This document shows positions 45,380 to 53,970 of a stretch of DNA of 64,000 nucleotides, in pieces. Position 1 is the stretch's first letter. Every line of letters begins with the position of its first letter. The notes below the pieces were generated by a model. It had not been told where the DNA came from. It saw only the letters and a list, made by a program, of their open reading frames with translations, and did no database searches. The DNA comes from Mycobacterium sp. 852013-50091_SCH5140682 (GTDB lineage Bacteria > Actinomycetota > Actinomycetes > Mycobacteriales > Mycobacteriaceae), in assembly GCF_001665685.1 (NCBI RefSeq), contig NZ_LZTB01000010.1, forward strand, positions 146,661-210,660, written 5' to 3'. The position numbers were made by a program, and so were the translations under genes.

Positions 45380-46618
45380 ATGACAGAAGCATTTGTGCTT
45401 GGCGGTGTCCGCACTCCGTTCGCCCGGTACGGCAGTTCGTTGTCGCACATCCGCGTCGACGACCTTCTTGGGATGACCATGAAAGGTGCGTGCGCGCGGG
45501 TCGGCGTCGAGCTCGATCAGATCGAGGACATCGTCGCCGGGTGCGTCAACCCCGCCCATGAGGGCATGGGCGATCTGGCCCGGTGGGCTGCGTTGGCCGC
45601 AGGTTTCCCCGACAGCGTGCCTGGGATGACGATCAACAGGTTTTGTGCGTCGTCGCTCAGCGCGACCATTGGTGTCGCGCATGCTATCCGGGCGGGGGAC
45701 CTCGGTGTCGGGGTGGCCTGCGGCGTCGAATCCATGTCGCGGTCGGGTTGGGCCTACATGAAGGGTGATGCTGCGTTCTCCCCGCGCGGGCCCGTCATCC
45801 TGCTCGACACCATGTGGGCGGGTGCCGGGGGCCCGCCAAACCCCGCGCTGTTGGCGCGCAACGCCTACATCGGGATGATCGAGACCGCGCAGAACGTGGC
45901 CGACCGGTACGGGCTGACCCGTGAAGAGATCGACGCTTTCGCGCTGCGTACGCAGCGAAATGCCAAGGCCGCCCGCGATTCCGGCCGGCTGGCCAAGGAG
46001 ATCATGCCCGTCGAGATCGCGGCGACGAAGACGACGCCGGCCCGCACCTTCGAGCACGACGAGTTCATCCGCGACGACACCACCGCCGAGCAGCTGGCGA
46101 AACTGAAACCGCAACCTGGGACCACGCAGATGACCGCGGCGAACTCGACGCCGCTGACCGACGGCGCCGCCGCGTTGGTACTGGCATCGGGGGAGCGGGC
46201 AGCCGAACTGGGACTCGAGCCCTTGGCCCGCGTGGTGTCCTCGGCGGTGTACGGCATCGATCCGTTGGTCATGGGGCTGGCCCCGGCGTGGGCTCTGCCG
46301 ATGGCCATCCGGCGGGCCGGGTTGAACCCCGAGCAGATCGACGTCTGGGAGGTGCACGAGGCGTTCAGCGCCCAGGCTCTCGGCGTGCTGCGTGAGCTCC
46401 CGAACCAGTTGGACGGCTTCGTCATTCCAGACGAGAAGCTCACGCCCAACGGCGGTGCCGTGGCCATCGGCCATCCGTTCGGCGCCACCGGGGCCCGGTA
46501 CGTCCTGACGCTGGCGAACGAACTGCGTGAGCGCGGCGCTCGGTACGGCGCGATCGGAGTGTGCGTCGGTTCCGGTCAGGGTGTCGCTGTGGTCTTGGAG
46601 AACCCCGCCGCGCGCTGA
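45380..46618 (+). CDS. Acetyl-CoA acetyltransferase (thiolase)
   Basis: A 412-residue degradative-type thiolase, a distant paralogue of FadA. The active-site Cys is in INRFCASSLSATIG near residue 90, NGGAVAIGHPFGATG carries the His near 360, and IGVCVGSGQG the second Cys near 393. The start is the ATG after a GGGAGCCGG stretch. It may complete the degradation of an aromatic or branched side chain through PcaF/FadA-like thiolysis. Neighbours point to accessory catabolism rather than the central fadAB unit. Confidence 0.9.
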   Translation: MTEAFVLGGVRTPFARYGSSLSHIRVDDLLGMTMKGACARVGVELDQIEDIVAGCVNPAHEGMGDLARWAALAAGFPDSVPGMTINRFCASSLSATIGVAHAIRAGDLGVGVACGVESMSRSGWAYMKGDAAFSPRGPVILLDTMWAGAGGPPNPALLARNAYIGMIETAQNVADRYGLTREEIDAFALRTQRNAKAARDSGRLAKEIMPVEIAATKTTPARTFEHDEFIRDDTTAEQLAKLKPQPGTTQMTAANSTPLTDGAAALVLASGERAAELGLEPLARVVSSAVYGIDPLVMGLAPAWALPMAIRRAGLNPEQIDVWEVHEAFSAQALGVLRELPNQLDGFVIPDEKLTPNGGAVAIGHPFGATGARYVLTLANELRERGARYGAIGVCVGSGQGVAVVLENPAAR

Positions 46619-46630
46619 CGCTGGTGGACC

Positions 46631-47350
46631 TCAGCTGAACCGGACTGCGCTCAGATCGATGGCGACCATGAGCTCGTCGGGCAGGAGCCGTCCGGCCGAA
46701 TCGCACCGGTACGCGCGACGTTTCGTCGGAATCTTGATGCCGTCGAATTCGACGATGTCATCGGTGTAGTGCATGGCGGCAAATCCGCCCGCCACGTCCA
46801 CCCGGTAGTCGTGGCGCCGGATCAGATGATCGGAGTCGAAATAGAACTCCTCCACCGGACTGTGACTGGCGAAGTGTGGCGGATAGTGCACGCGCACGCC
46901 TCGCCACGTCTCGCCGCGGTCGGTGACCGGCTCGATCTCTTCGACGGAGACACCCGGTAACGACATCAGAAACGGCGCGGTCAGATAGTTCCACAGGGCG
47001 TAGCCGTTGAAGTAGGCCCGCTGCAACGGATTCCACGGAGTCTCCAGCACATGACCCGCGAACGAGTCACGCGGACTGCGTAACTCGGCGACCACGTGAC
47101 CGTCGAGCTTCTCGATGGCGACGCGATCGGCGGTGAAATCGGTCTTCTGATCCGGTGCGCCGAACGGTTGTACCGAAGCCCACTGCCGGTGCAGCGTCAC
47201 GGACATCCGGCGAGGGGTGGCATCCTGCGGTTGACCTTTGATGCCCCAGAGTTTGCCTCCGGAGACGATTGTCGCCTCGACCCGAGAATATTCGTTCCAC
47301 CGTGTCACGCCGCCGTGGGCCTGCAGAATTTCCGCTACCAAGTCGGTCAT
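46631..47350 (-). CDS. Conserved hypothetical protein (beta-rich)
   Basis: A 239-residue protein without signal peptide or recognised catalytic motif. The opening LVAEILQAHGGVTRW and later ETPWNPLQRAYFNGYALWNY plus VEEFYFDSDHLIRRHDYRVD are familiar from unannotated actinobacterial proteins; the alternating strands suggest a LolA/LppX-like half barrel, which is a guess. It is the last gene of a six-gene operon with two MBL-fold hydrolases, following the first by 7 bases. A ligand-binding role for a hydrophobic substrate is inferred. Confidence 0.75.
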   Translation of the reverse strand: MTDLVAEILQAHGGVTRWNEYSRVEATIVSGGKLWGIKGQPQDATPRRMSVTLHRQWASVQPFGAPDQKTDFTADRVAIEKLDGHVVAELRSPRDSFAGHVLETPWNPLQRAYFNGYALWNYLTAPFLMSLPGVSVEEIEPVTDRGETWRGVRVHYPPHFASHSPVEEFYFDSDHLIRRHDYRVDVAGGFAAMHYTDDIVEFDGIKIPTKRRAYRCDSAGRLLPDELMVAIDLSAVRFS

Positions 47351-47357
47351 CTCAACC

Positions 47358-48215
47358 TCATGAGTTCGTCGGAAACAAGGTGATCGCCGCACCCCACAGC
47401 GCACCGGGGTTGATCCGGTCAGGGTGCAGGGCCAGCATGTCGCGGTAGAACTCCTCGGCGTCAGAAGATGTTTCGAGCAGCCTACGGGCATCTTTGAGAT
47501 AGCGGCGGGTGGCGTCGAGCTGTGCCGGATCGTCGGGTGCGACGGGATTCTTGTGCCCGGCGATCACGACCGTGGGCCGCAGGCTCTCGGCGATGTCCAA
47601 CGCGGTCAGCCACTCGTCGAGCCCGGCCGCCCCGCCAGATTCGGTGAGGTACAGGTGCACACCGTTGTAGACGACATCGCCCGCGACGAGCAGACCTGCG
47701 CCGGGGGCATGCAGCATGGTCGTCGCATCGGTATCGGTGTGACCTACTTCGACCGGCCGCAGCCATTCGCCGTCGAGTTCGAAGCCGTCCTCGTCGACCA
47801 CGGTGACCTCGACGTCACCGGTCGGTAGTTGACCGGGAAAGACCTTGTCCCAGAACCCGGCCCGGAACTCGGGTGCGTTCTGCGACGCCATGTGCTCGAC
47901 GGTGCCGGCCGTGGCATAGACCACGGCGTCAGGAAACCGCCGCAGTAGCGGGATGGCGCCGAACCAGTGATCACCGTGCCCATGCGTGATGTAGATGCCG
48001 GCCAGGCGTCGGCCGGATGCCGCCACCCAGTCGCCGACCTCGTCCGCCTGCGCGGTGGTCAGCGGCGGGTCGACCAGCAGCGCGTCGCGCCGTCCGGTGA
48101 TCAATGTCGAGGTGATCGGTGACCACATCCGCGGGCTGCCGTCGGGCAGCGGCCCGCGGCCGGATTGCGGGATCTGGCCGGTGACGAACAGCCGGTATCC
48201 GAGCGCGCCGGTCAT
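47358..48215 (-). CDS. Metallo-beta-lactamase-fold hydrolase (copy 1)
   Basis: A 285-residue MBL-fold metallohydrolase. The metal motif HGHGDHWFGA (HxHxDH) lies near residue 78, a second His in VGHTDTDATT near 158 and the bridging Asp region GLLVAGDVVYNG near 178. No signal peptide. Its start overlaps the alpha/beta hydrolase stop by 4 bases. A clear paralogue occurs two genes upstream in the same operon. Substrate unknown: lactonase, esterase and thioesterase activities all occur in this fold. Confidence 0.88.
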   Translation of the reverse strand: MTGALGYRLFVTGQIPQSGRGPLPDGSPRMWSPITSTLITGRRDALLVDPPLTTAQADEVGDWVAASGRRLAGIYITHGHGDHWFGAIPLLRRFPDAVVYATAGTVEHMASQNAPEFRAGFWDKVFPGQLPTGDVEVTVVDEDGFELDGEWLRPVEVGHTDTDATTMLHAPGAGLLVAGDVVYNGVHLYLTESGGAAGLDEWLTALDIAESLRPTVVIAGHKNPVAPDDPAQLDATRRYLKDARRLLETSSDAEEFYRDMLALHPDRINPGALWGAAITLFPTNS

Positions 48216-49330
48216 GACGCGGCCGTTTCCGTGCGCTTGCGGATCTCCTCAGCGAACCGCAGGACGGCGCCCAGCGGCCGGTGATGGATGGCAATCTTGA
48301 CGACCTTGCCGTCGGCGTCGCGGTCCAGGACGGTTATGCCCCGCATCGCCATATCGCCGAATGCCGTTGCCCGCCATTGCAGATAGCTGGTCGACCCACT
48401 GTGGGCCTCGGAGGTGAACTCCAGGGATTCGTAGATGGTGCTGGCGGCGCCCATGATGGTGGCGACCTGATCACGACCCTCGACCGAGTCGGGGAGGGTG
48501 GTGGCTTCGAAGACGACGTGCTCGGCGAACGTCTCGGCGAAGCGGGCCTGTGACTTCTCGGCGAAGCTGCGGCGCCAGCTGGCTGCCGCCCCGGTCTGGT
48601 GTGTGAAGGCGGTGATGGCCGTGGCGACCCGGTCGGCGTATTCGACGTGCACCCAGTGCCCACCTCCGTCGATCACCTGCTCCTCGGCCTGCGGGAAGCG
48701 CGGGCTCACGGTGGCAAGCAGTTCGGCGGTGACGAACGGGTCTGCGCCGCCCCGGATCAGCAGCACGGGGCCGGTGAATGCGCTGACCTGCGGTGCGTCG
48801 GGCACACCGTCGTTCCAGACGTCGACGTAGTGGCTGACCACATCGGGCCGTGCGGATGCGCCTGCCGGCGTCAGCCGGTCGAGTTGATCATCGGAAAGTT
48901 TGGGCGACAGCTGCGCACGGGCGGCGCGCTGCGCGTCGGGATGGCCGCCCAGCTGACGGAACGGGGCCACTGCTTCATCGGGAAGGCGCGTTCCTGTCAA
49001 TGGAACCGGGGTGATGAGCACCAGCCCGGTGACTTTCCCCGGATGCGCGGCGCCGATCAGTTCGGCGACCTGGGAGCCCATGCTCTGTCCGACTACGACG
49101 ACATCGGAGTCGACATCGGCGATGAGCTCGGCGGCCTCTGTGGCCAGCGATGCCAGGGTGATGTCAACCGAGCCGTCGGCGGTGCGGGCTCCAAAACCCG
49201 GCAGTCCGTAGCGGACGGTGTCGACGTCGCCTGGGAGGGCGGAAATCACGTCATCCCAGACAGTTTCGTCATCGAGGAAGCCGTGGATGAACAGTACGGT
49301 GCGGGTGCGAGGGGCAGAGGGTGTGGTCAT
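48212..49330 (-). CDS. Alpha/beta hydrolase fused to SnoaL/NTF2 domain
   Basis: A 372-residue fusion. Residues ~1-245 form an alpha/beta hydrolase (LFIHGFLDDETVW oxyanion region, nucleophile elbow VVGQSMGSQ near residue 82, Asp in IRGGADPFV, His in GGGHWVHVEY). Residues ~255-372 form an NTF2/SnoaL-type cone fold (FAETFAEHVVFEATTLPDS, YLQWRATAFGDMAMRGITVL). The junction is continuous, with no sign of frameshift. Both ends overlap neighbours by 4 bases, so it is translationally coupled to the flavin reductase and the MBL gene. Confidence 0.87.
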   Translation of the reverse strand: MTTPSAPRTRTVLFIHGFLDDETVWDDVISALPGDVDTVRYGLPGFGARTADGSVDITLASLATEAAELIADVDSDVVVVGQSMGSQVAELIGAAHPGKVTGLVLITPVPLTGTRLPDEAVAPFRQLGGHPDAQRAARAQLSPKLSDDQLDRLTPAGASARPDVVSHYVDVWNDGVPDAPQVSAFTGPVLLIRGGADPFVTAELLATVSPRFPQAEEQVIDGGGHWVHVEYADRVATAITAFTHQTGAAASWRRSFAEKSQARFAETFAEHVVFEATTLPDSVEGRDQVATIMGAASTIYESLEFTSEAHSGSTSYLQWRATAFGDMAMRGITVLDRDADGKVVKIAIHHRPLGAVLRFAEEIRKRTETAAS

Positions 49331-50049
49331 TTCGCAGTCTCCTTGGTGGCGCCGGAGGGCGACCAGTCTTTGGTGTCGATGGGGGAGTAGTCGGTCGACT
49401 TGCCGTCCAGGCGCTGGGCGCGCTGGGCCGCGAACTCCTCGGCCAGGCCGTCGGGCAGTGGGGTGGTGAAGATGTTGTTGACGAGCGTGTACTCAGCGGC
49501 GAGGCGGCCGAAAGCGTTCAGCGCGCCGACGTCGATGCGGCCCCGCGACAGGTACAGGTCGTCGCGGACGTGAATGCGCTTCACGCGGCCCCAGACCACA
49601 TGGTCGGGCAGCGGCGGCATCGGGATGATGCGGTCCACCACGCATTCGAATGAGATCGGGGCCTCGCCGATGCGGGGTGCAGCGATGAACTCGGACGCAG
49701 CCTTGGTGAGGCCCAGGGCCTCGAATTCGTCGACACCGGAATCGAATTCGAACGCCGACCGGTGCACCGCATCGGCCTGGGCGATCGAGGCGATGTTGAC
49801 GACGAACTCTCCGGTGTCGCGGATGTTGATGAACGTGTCCTTGAGCGTGACACCGTCGGAGCGCGGCTGCAGGGAAACCGACAGGATCGGGGGAATGCGG
49901 CCCACCACGGTGAAGAAGGACACCGGCGCGATATTGCCGACTCCGGTCGTCGAGGCGGTGCTGATCCAGGCGATGGCGCGCGGCAGCACACTGCCGATGA
50001 GAAGTTTGTAGCTCGACGTGGCGTCGAGGTGATCTGCATCGATGATCAT
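49327..50049 (-). CDS. Flavin reductase family protein (DIM6/NTAB type)
   Basis: A 240-residue FMN-binding split-barrel protein. VLPRAIAWISTASTTGVGNI then APVSFFTVVGRIPPILSVSL and FVVNIASIAQADAVH are typical of the flavin reductase-like family, whose members either reduce FMN for a monooxygenase or are oxidoreductases themselves. It has no obvious monooxygenase partner in this operon. Its ATG lies 12 bases after the MBL copy 2 stop and its stop overlaps the next start. Confidence 0.87.
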   Translation of the reverse strand: MIIDADHLDATSSYKLLIGSVLPRAIAWISTASTTGVGNIAPVSFFTVVGRIPPILSVSLQPRSDGVTLKDTFINIRDTGEFVVNIASIAQADAVHRSAFEFDSGVDEFEALGLTKAASEFIAAPRIGEAPISFECVVDRIIPMPPLPDHVVWGRVKRIHVRDDLYLSRGRIDVGALNAFGRLAAEYTLVNNIFTTPLPDGLAEEFAAQRAQRLDGKSTDYSPIDTKDWSPSGATKETAK

Positions 50050-50061
50050 TTCAGGGTCCTT

Positions 50062-50901
50062 TCAAGACAGCAGCGCTACGGCGCTGTACCAGACCGGGCC
50101 GACATTGAGCCGGTCGGGGTAGAGCTGAATCATGTAGTCGAAAAACTCTCGGGGGGTGGGGTTTCCAGCCATCAGACGCTGTGCGTCGAGGAGGTAGTCG
50201 CGAGTCTCGGTGATGATCGCCGGATCGTCGGGGAGATCCTTGTTCTTGTGCCCCGCCACGACTGCGCGGGGATGCAGCGCGGCGACCTTGTTGAGTGCCT
50301 GCAGCCAGGACTTGATCCCGCCGTCGGCGCTTTCCAGCAGATACTGGTGCACGCCGTTGTAGGCGACGTCACCGGCGACCACCAACCCGATCGAGGGCAC
50401 GTGCAGCACGGTGGTGTCGTCGGTGTCGGTGTGGCCGACCTCGACGGCGACCAGCCGTTCCCCTTCCAGCTCAAGGCCGGCTTCGGGAATGGGTTGGTAC
50501 ACAACGGGGCTCGGGGGGATCTGGCCGGGGAAGTCGACGTCCCACATCTGGGCGCGACCCTCGACGGCCTGTTCGTGCATCTTCGCGATGGTGCCTTCGG
50601 TGGCGTAGGCGACCGCTCCCGGGAATCGTTGCAGCAGTTGGTCGGTGCCGAACCAGTGATCGCCGTGGCCGTGGGTGGCGTAGATGTATTTCAATGCCCT
50701 GCCGGATTTTTCGATCCAGTCGCCGACGCGTTGCACCTGGTCGTGGGTGAACGGCGGGTCGACCAGCGCGGCGTCACGGTCGCCGAGGATCAGCGTGGAT
50801 GACACGGGTGAGGACACGATCGGGCTTCCGTCGGGCAGGCGCTGTTCGCGGTTGCGGCGCAGGCCGTCGTGGACCATCACCTGGTAGTGCAGTTCGGTCA
50901 T
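50062..50901 (-). CDS. Metallo-beta-lactamase-fold hydrolase (copy 2)
   Basis: A 279-residue MBL-fold metallohydrolase paralogous to the one at 47.4 kb. Motifs match closely: THGHGDHWFGTDQLL near residue 76, VGHTDTDDTTVLHVP near 157, VAGDVAYNGVHQYLLES near 178. Copy 2 begins LHYQVMVHDGLRRNREQRLP where copy 1 begins differently, and the two share clear identity in the core. Same operon, so probably two related substrates or two steps. Start 11 bases after the upstream hydrolase stop. Confidence 0.88.
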   Translation of the reverse strand: MTELHYQVMVHDGLRRNREQRLPDGSPIVSSPVSSTLILGDRDAALVDPPFTHDQVQRVGDWIEKSGRALKYIYATHGHGDHWFGTDQLLQRFPGAVAYATEGTIAKMHEQAVEGRAQMWDVDFPGQIPPSPVVYQPIPEAGLELEGERLVAVEVGHTDTDDTTVLHVPSIGLVVAGDVAYNGVHQYLLESADGGIKSWLQALNKVAALHPRAVVAGHKNKDLPDDPAIITETRDYLLDAQRLMAGNPTPREFFDYMIQLYPDRLNVGPVWYSAVALLS

Positions 50902-50912
50902 GATGTCTCCCT

Positions 50913-51818
50913 TTACAGTTCGGTCTTGGAGAGGTGCTCGATGAACCAGTCCCGCGCGGCGCCACCGGCGATGTCGAACTGGCCGAGGTACGGGTCGAAA
51001 TGCCCGCCGTTGATGGTCACGAGGCGCTTGGGTTCCAAGGCGCGCTCATAGGCGCTCAGTGCCAGATCGGTGACCGTGACGGTGTCGTGCAGGCCGACCA
51101 CCATCAGCAGCGGGGTGGGGGAGACCCGGTCGATCCAGATGCCCGGCTCGTACATGCGGGCCGCGCGGGATGAGCGCACCGTCATGATGTTGTGCCACAC
51201 GCCTTCCGGTGCGGGTTGGGTGTAGAACGCGACCGCGTCGGGGGAGCGGTAGGCGGCCTGTACGGCCGGATCGCTGCTCACCACCGCCTGCGTGGCCGGT
51301 GGCTCGCCTCGGAACTGAGCCCGCTCGTCCTCGGCGAACCGGGCCTCCAACGCCGCCACCTGGTCCGGGGCGACGCGTCGCAGGCTCTGCTGATAGCCGC
51401 TGATGGTCGGCACCTGGGCGACCACTGCGCGCAGCCGGCGGTCGGTGGCGCCCAGCACGATCGCGTGTCCGCCCGCGTAGCTGCTACCCCACAGTCCGAT
51501 CCGCCGAGAATCGACGTCCGGGCGACTCTCCAGGAACGAGATCGCGCGGCGCCAGTCGGCGATCTGTACCCACGGGTCGACGTCGAAGCGCGGAGAGCCG
51601 TCGCTGGCGCCGAAGCCCCGGTGATCGTGAGCCAGGACCACGAACCCGGCGTCGGCGAAGAGCCGGGCGAATCGCTCCAGCCCATGCTCCTTCACCCCGG
51701 CGAAACCGTGCGCCATGGTGATCGCCGGGTGTGGGCCGGGACCGTCGGGCTGGAACAACCAGCCCCGCAGTGTCACTCCGCCCTGGGCGGGTAACTCGAT
51801 ATCGTGTCGTTCAACCAT
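50913..51818 (-). CDS. Alpha/beta hydrolase (S15/YcjY-like)
   Basis: A 301-residue hydrolase: MAHGFAGVKEHGLERFARLF near residue 35, AHDHRGFGASDG, nucleophile elbow LWGSSYAGGHA near 112, then VVGLHDTVT with the Asp and NGGHFDPYLG with the His near 282. The mid-region insertion resembles dienelactone-hydrolase/X-Pro peptidase-like hydrolases. It heads a six-gene operon with two MBL proteins and is divergent from the CDGP protein and XRE regulator genes with a 167-base shared promoter region. Confidence 0.87.
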   Translation of the reverse strand: MVERHDIELPAQGGVTLRGWLFQPDGPGPHPAITMAHGFAGVKEHGLERFARLFADAGFVVLAHDHRGFGASDGSPRFDVDPWVQIADWRRAISFLESRPDVDSRRIGLWGSSYAGGHAIVLGATDRRLRAVVAQVPTISGYQQSLRRVAPDQVAALEARFAEDERAQFRGEPPATQAVVSSDPAVQAAYRSPDAVAFYTQPAPEGVWHNIMTVRSSRAARMYEPGIWIDRVSPTPLLMVVGLHDTVTVTDLALSAYERALEPKRLVTINGGHFDPYLGQFDIAGGAARDWFIEHLSKTEL

Positions 51819-51985
51819 GCATCTAGAGTCGGCGCCGCGACGCTGCGGTGGGAACGCCGCGCTGATCCTGGTATTGCCGGGGACAGGGTCCGGCGATCAG
51901 GGCATCTGTTCAAAGGCTTTCGCCCGACGTGGCTCGCCACCTGGATTCACTGCGGTAGCGTCATTCGGTGGTGATGGGAGAACCC

Positions 51986-52279
51986 ATGAAGCTCTGCATA
52001 TTCGGTGGACTGGCCGTCGGGCTGACGGCTGCAGGTCTGCTCGTCTCGGCGCCGCCGGCCAGCGCCGGCTGCCTGTACGGCGGACCCGTCATCAGCAAGT
52101 GCGACGGACCAATCCAGCCGGACGGCACCTGGCAGCGGTGCACGGCGGTGTACAACTACGTCCCCAGCGGCCTGAGTTCCCACCTGGTACCCGTCAAGCG
52201 CTGCGATCTGATGGGCCCCGGCCACGACTATCCGTTCGACTTCACGTTCACCGACCCGCCGACGCATATCGACGACTGA
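51986..52279 (+). CDS. Secreted small CDGP-domain protein
   Basis: A 97-residue secreted protein. MKLCIFGGLAVGLTAAGLLV is the signal, with likely cleavage after ASA; the mature part has the characteristic CDGPIQPDGTWQRC and two further Cys, probably in two disulfides. The start at 51986 is chosen because GGGAGAA precedes it. Such CDGP-type proteins are small exported mycobacterial proteins without known function. The XRE regulator begins two bases after its stop and is likely co-transcribed; both are divergent from the MBL operon. Confidence 0.8.
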   Translation: MKLCIFGGLAVGLTAAGLLVSAPPASAGCLYGGPVISKCDGPIQPDGTWQRCTAVYNYVPSGLSSHLVPVKRCDLMGPGHDYPFDFTFTDPPTHIDD

Positions 52280-52280
52280 C

Positions 52281-53084
52281 GTGGCGAAGGGAAACGCGCT
52301 CGGCGAGTACCTGCGGTCGCGGCGCGAGCAGGTCCGTCCTGACGACGTCGGCCTGGTCGCCGGCTCCCGGCGGCGGGTCGCCGGGCTGCGCAGGGAGGAG
52401 TTGGCATTGCTGGCCGGTATCAGCTCCGACTACTACCTGCGGCTGGAGCAGGGCCGGGACAAGAATCCGTCCGCGCAGGTGCTCGACGCCCTGGCCCGGG
52501 CGCTGCAGCTGGACATCAAGGGCACCGAATACCTGCACCAGTTGGCCGGACAGTCCGGAACCCGTTGGGAACAAGGCGATCTGGAAGAAGTGGCCGACGG
52601 CCTCGACGAACTGATCGATCAGTTCCCGATGCCGGCCATTGTGGCCAACAGGTATCAGGATGTGCTGGCGGCCAACGCCGTCGCGCAGGCGCTGGCCCCG
52701 GCGTTCCGCCCCGGTGAGAATTTCCTGCGGTGGCGGCTCCTGGACCCGGCGGCCAAGGAGTTCTTCGTCGACTGGGACGAGGCCACCGATATCGCCGTGA
52801 GCGGGCTGCGGGAAGTCGCGGGCAGTACCCCCGACGATCCCCGGCTCCGCCGGATGATCGACGAATTGTCCTCGGCGAGCGAACGTTTCCGGGAACTGTG
52901 GGCACGGGCCGACGTCGGCTACCGACCCGGCACCACCCACGTGCGCCACCCCAGAGTGGGCGAGCTGTACCTGCAACGCAACCGGTTGCACGTGCCGCAC
53001 TCAGGGGGACAGCATCTCATCATCTTCCGCGCCGAGCCGGGGAGCGATTCCGCTGCCGCGCTGGATGCTCTTCGCGCCATCTAG
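52281..53084 (+). CDS. MmyB-like XRE transcriptional regulator
   Basis: A 267-residue regulator. The N-terminal XRE helix-turn-helix is at about residues 8-75 (LGEYLRSRREQVRPDDVGLV, LRREELALLAGISSDYYLRL). The C-terminal ~180 residues form the MmyB ligand-binding domain (FLRWRLLDPAAKEFFVDWDE, DELSSASERFRELWARADVG, ending HLIIFRAEPGSDSAAALDAL). Family members bind fatty acids or other hydrophobic ligands and often control adjacent oxidoreductase genes. GTG start. Divergent from the MBL operon; it is a likely controller of it (inference). A broken relative lies at 30.2 kb. Confidence 0.9.
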   Translation: MAKGNALGEYLRSRREQVRPDDVGLVAGSRRRVAGLRREELALLAGISSDYYLRLEQGRDKNPSAQVLDALARALQLDIKGTEYLHQLAGQSGTRWEQGDLEEVADGLDELIDQFPMPAIVANRYQDVLAANAVAQALAPAFRPGENFLRWRLLDPAAKEFFVDWDEATDIAVSGLREVAGSTPDDPRLRRMIDELSSASERFRELWARADVGYRPGTTHVRHPRVGELYLQRNRLHVPHSGGQHLIIFRAEPGSDSAAALDALRAI

Positions 53085-53091
53085 CCGCTCG

Positions 53092-53460
53092 TCAGCCGTG
53101 GAAATTCGGATCCGGGTGCGGCGGGATCGGGCACCAGAACAGGCCGCAGTTCACCGGTTCCGGCACAGGAGGGTCTTCCCCGTCCCACGCACTGGAGCCC
53201 TGCAGGGTTTGCTGCCCGTTGATGTCGCGGGGAACGTTGCCGAACCCGTAGGACACGCGGTACCAGGTGTGGCACTGGCTCATGTCCCAAACATATTGAT
53301 TGCCATACCTGTTCGGTCCACTCGGGTCTTCCATCGACTGGCCCGGGCACCACGTGTACGGACCGCCGTTGGCGTGCGCGACGCCCGTCGCCAATCCCAC
53401 GCCGACGACTGCCACTGCACCCGACAGCACGGCGCCGGCGACGGTGCGCCGCAAGCTCAT
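53092..53460 (-). CDS. Exported small protein, Cys-rich
   Basis: A 122-residue secreted protein: basic N-terminus, hydrophobic signal AGAVLSGAVAVVGVGLATG and probable cleavage after AHA. The mature part contains four Cys (TWCPG, SQCHTW, VNCGLFWCPIPP) and many Pro/Gly. It resembles short exported mycobacterial proteins of unknown function. Its start overlaps the stop of the upstream membrane-protein gene by 4 bases, so the pair is translationally coupled. The convergent regulator gene ends 7 bases away. Confidence 0.75.
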   Translation of the reverse strand: MSLRRTVAGAVLSGAVAVVGVGLATGVAHANGGPYTWCPGQSMEDPSGPNRYGNQYVWDMSQCHTWYRVSYGFGNVPRDINGQQTLQGSSAWDGEDPPVPEPVNCGLFWCPIPPHPDPNFHG

Positions 53461-53741
53461 CGCTGATCCATGTGATCGGTGTCGGTCGCGCTGCCCTTGG
53501 CGTAGTGGGTCAGGAACGCGGTGGCCGCGACTGCTGCAACGGCGCCGATCACGCCCCAGAGGACGACCGGAAAGATCAGCGATCCGAACAAGAAGTCATA
53601 GGCCAGCGCGAGGTAGAGCGACCAGATGACCCGGTAGATGGACCAGAACGCCAGCAGGCCACAGCTGATCCCGATGAGCAGGCTGCGCTGACGATCGACG
53701 CGGCTGATCTGTTGCTCGATGTTGGTGGGCACGATCTTCAT
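53457..53741 (-). CDS. Small two-helix membrane protein
   Basis: A 94-residue protein with two long hydrophobic helices (about residues 21-42 and 52-77) between a charged N-terminus (IEQQISRVDRQR) and a short polar tail. No family recognised. Overlaps the exported-protein gene at its 3' end (ATGA), suggesting the two act together at the membrane. Upstream, the ~230 bases to the next gene contain a perfect inverted repeat but no coding signal. Confidence 0.7.
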   Translation of the reverse strand: MKIVPTNIEQQISRVDRQRSLLIGISCGLLAFWSIYRVIWSLYLALAYDFLFGSLIFPVVLWGVIGAVAAVAATAFLTHYAKGSATDTDHMDQR

Positions 53742-53851
53742 GGCTGTATTCCTCGCCTGTCGTGCGGCGCCTTCTCGTCGGCGTCGCGGTGACGTAAGTA
53801 CACGCGCGTCGCCGGACTACCGATCCCAACAATGTGGCGTGACGTTCGAGG

Positions 53852-53869
53852 ATCCCGACGGGTCGGGAT
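53852..53869. promoter_or_regulatory. Inverted repeat in the intergenic region
   Basis: ATCCCGAC-GG-GTCGGGAT, a perfect 8-base repeat, lies about midway between the membrane-protein gene and the hypothetical gene at 54.0 kb, which are transcribed apart. Possible operator for either; nothing independent supports it. Confidence 0.35.
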
Positions 53870-53970
53870 GAGCCCTTTGCTGGTCGACATCGCCGGCGCC
53901 GGAAGATGGCGAAGACGTGAATACGCGATGAACCTGTGGAGTCGCTGAGGGAAGCAGCTTGCGTCACTAT

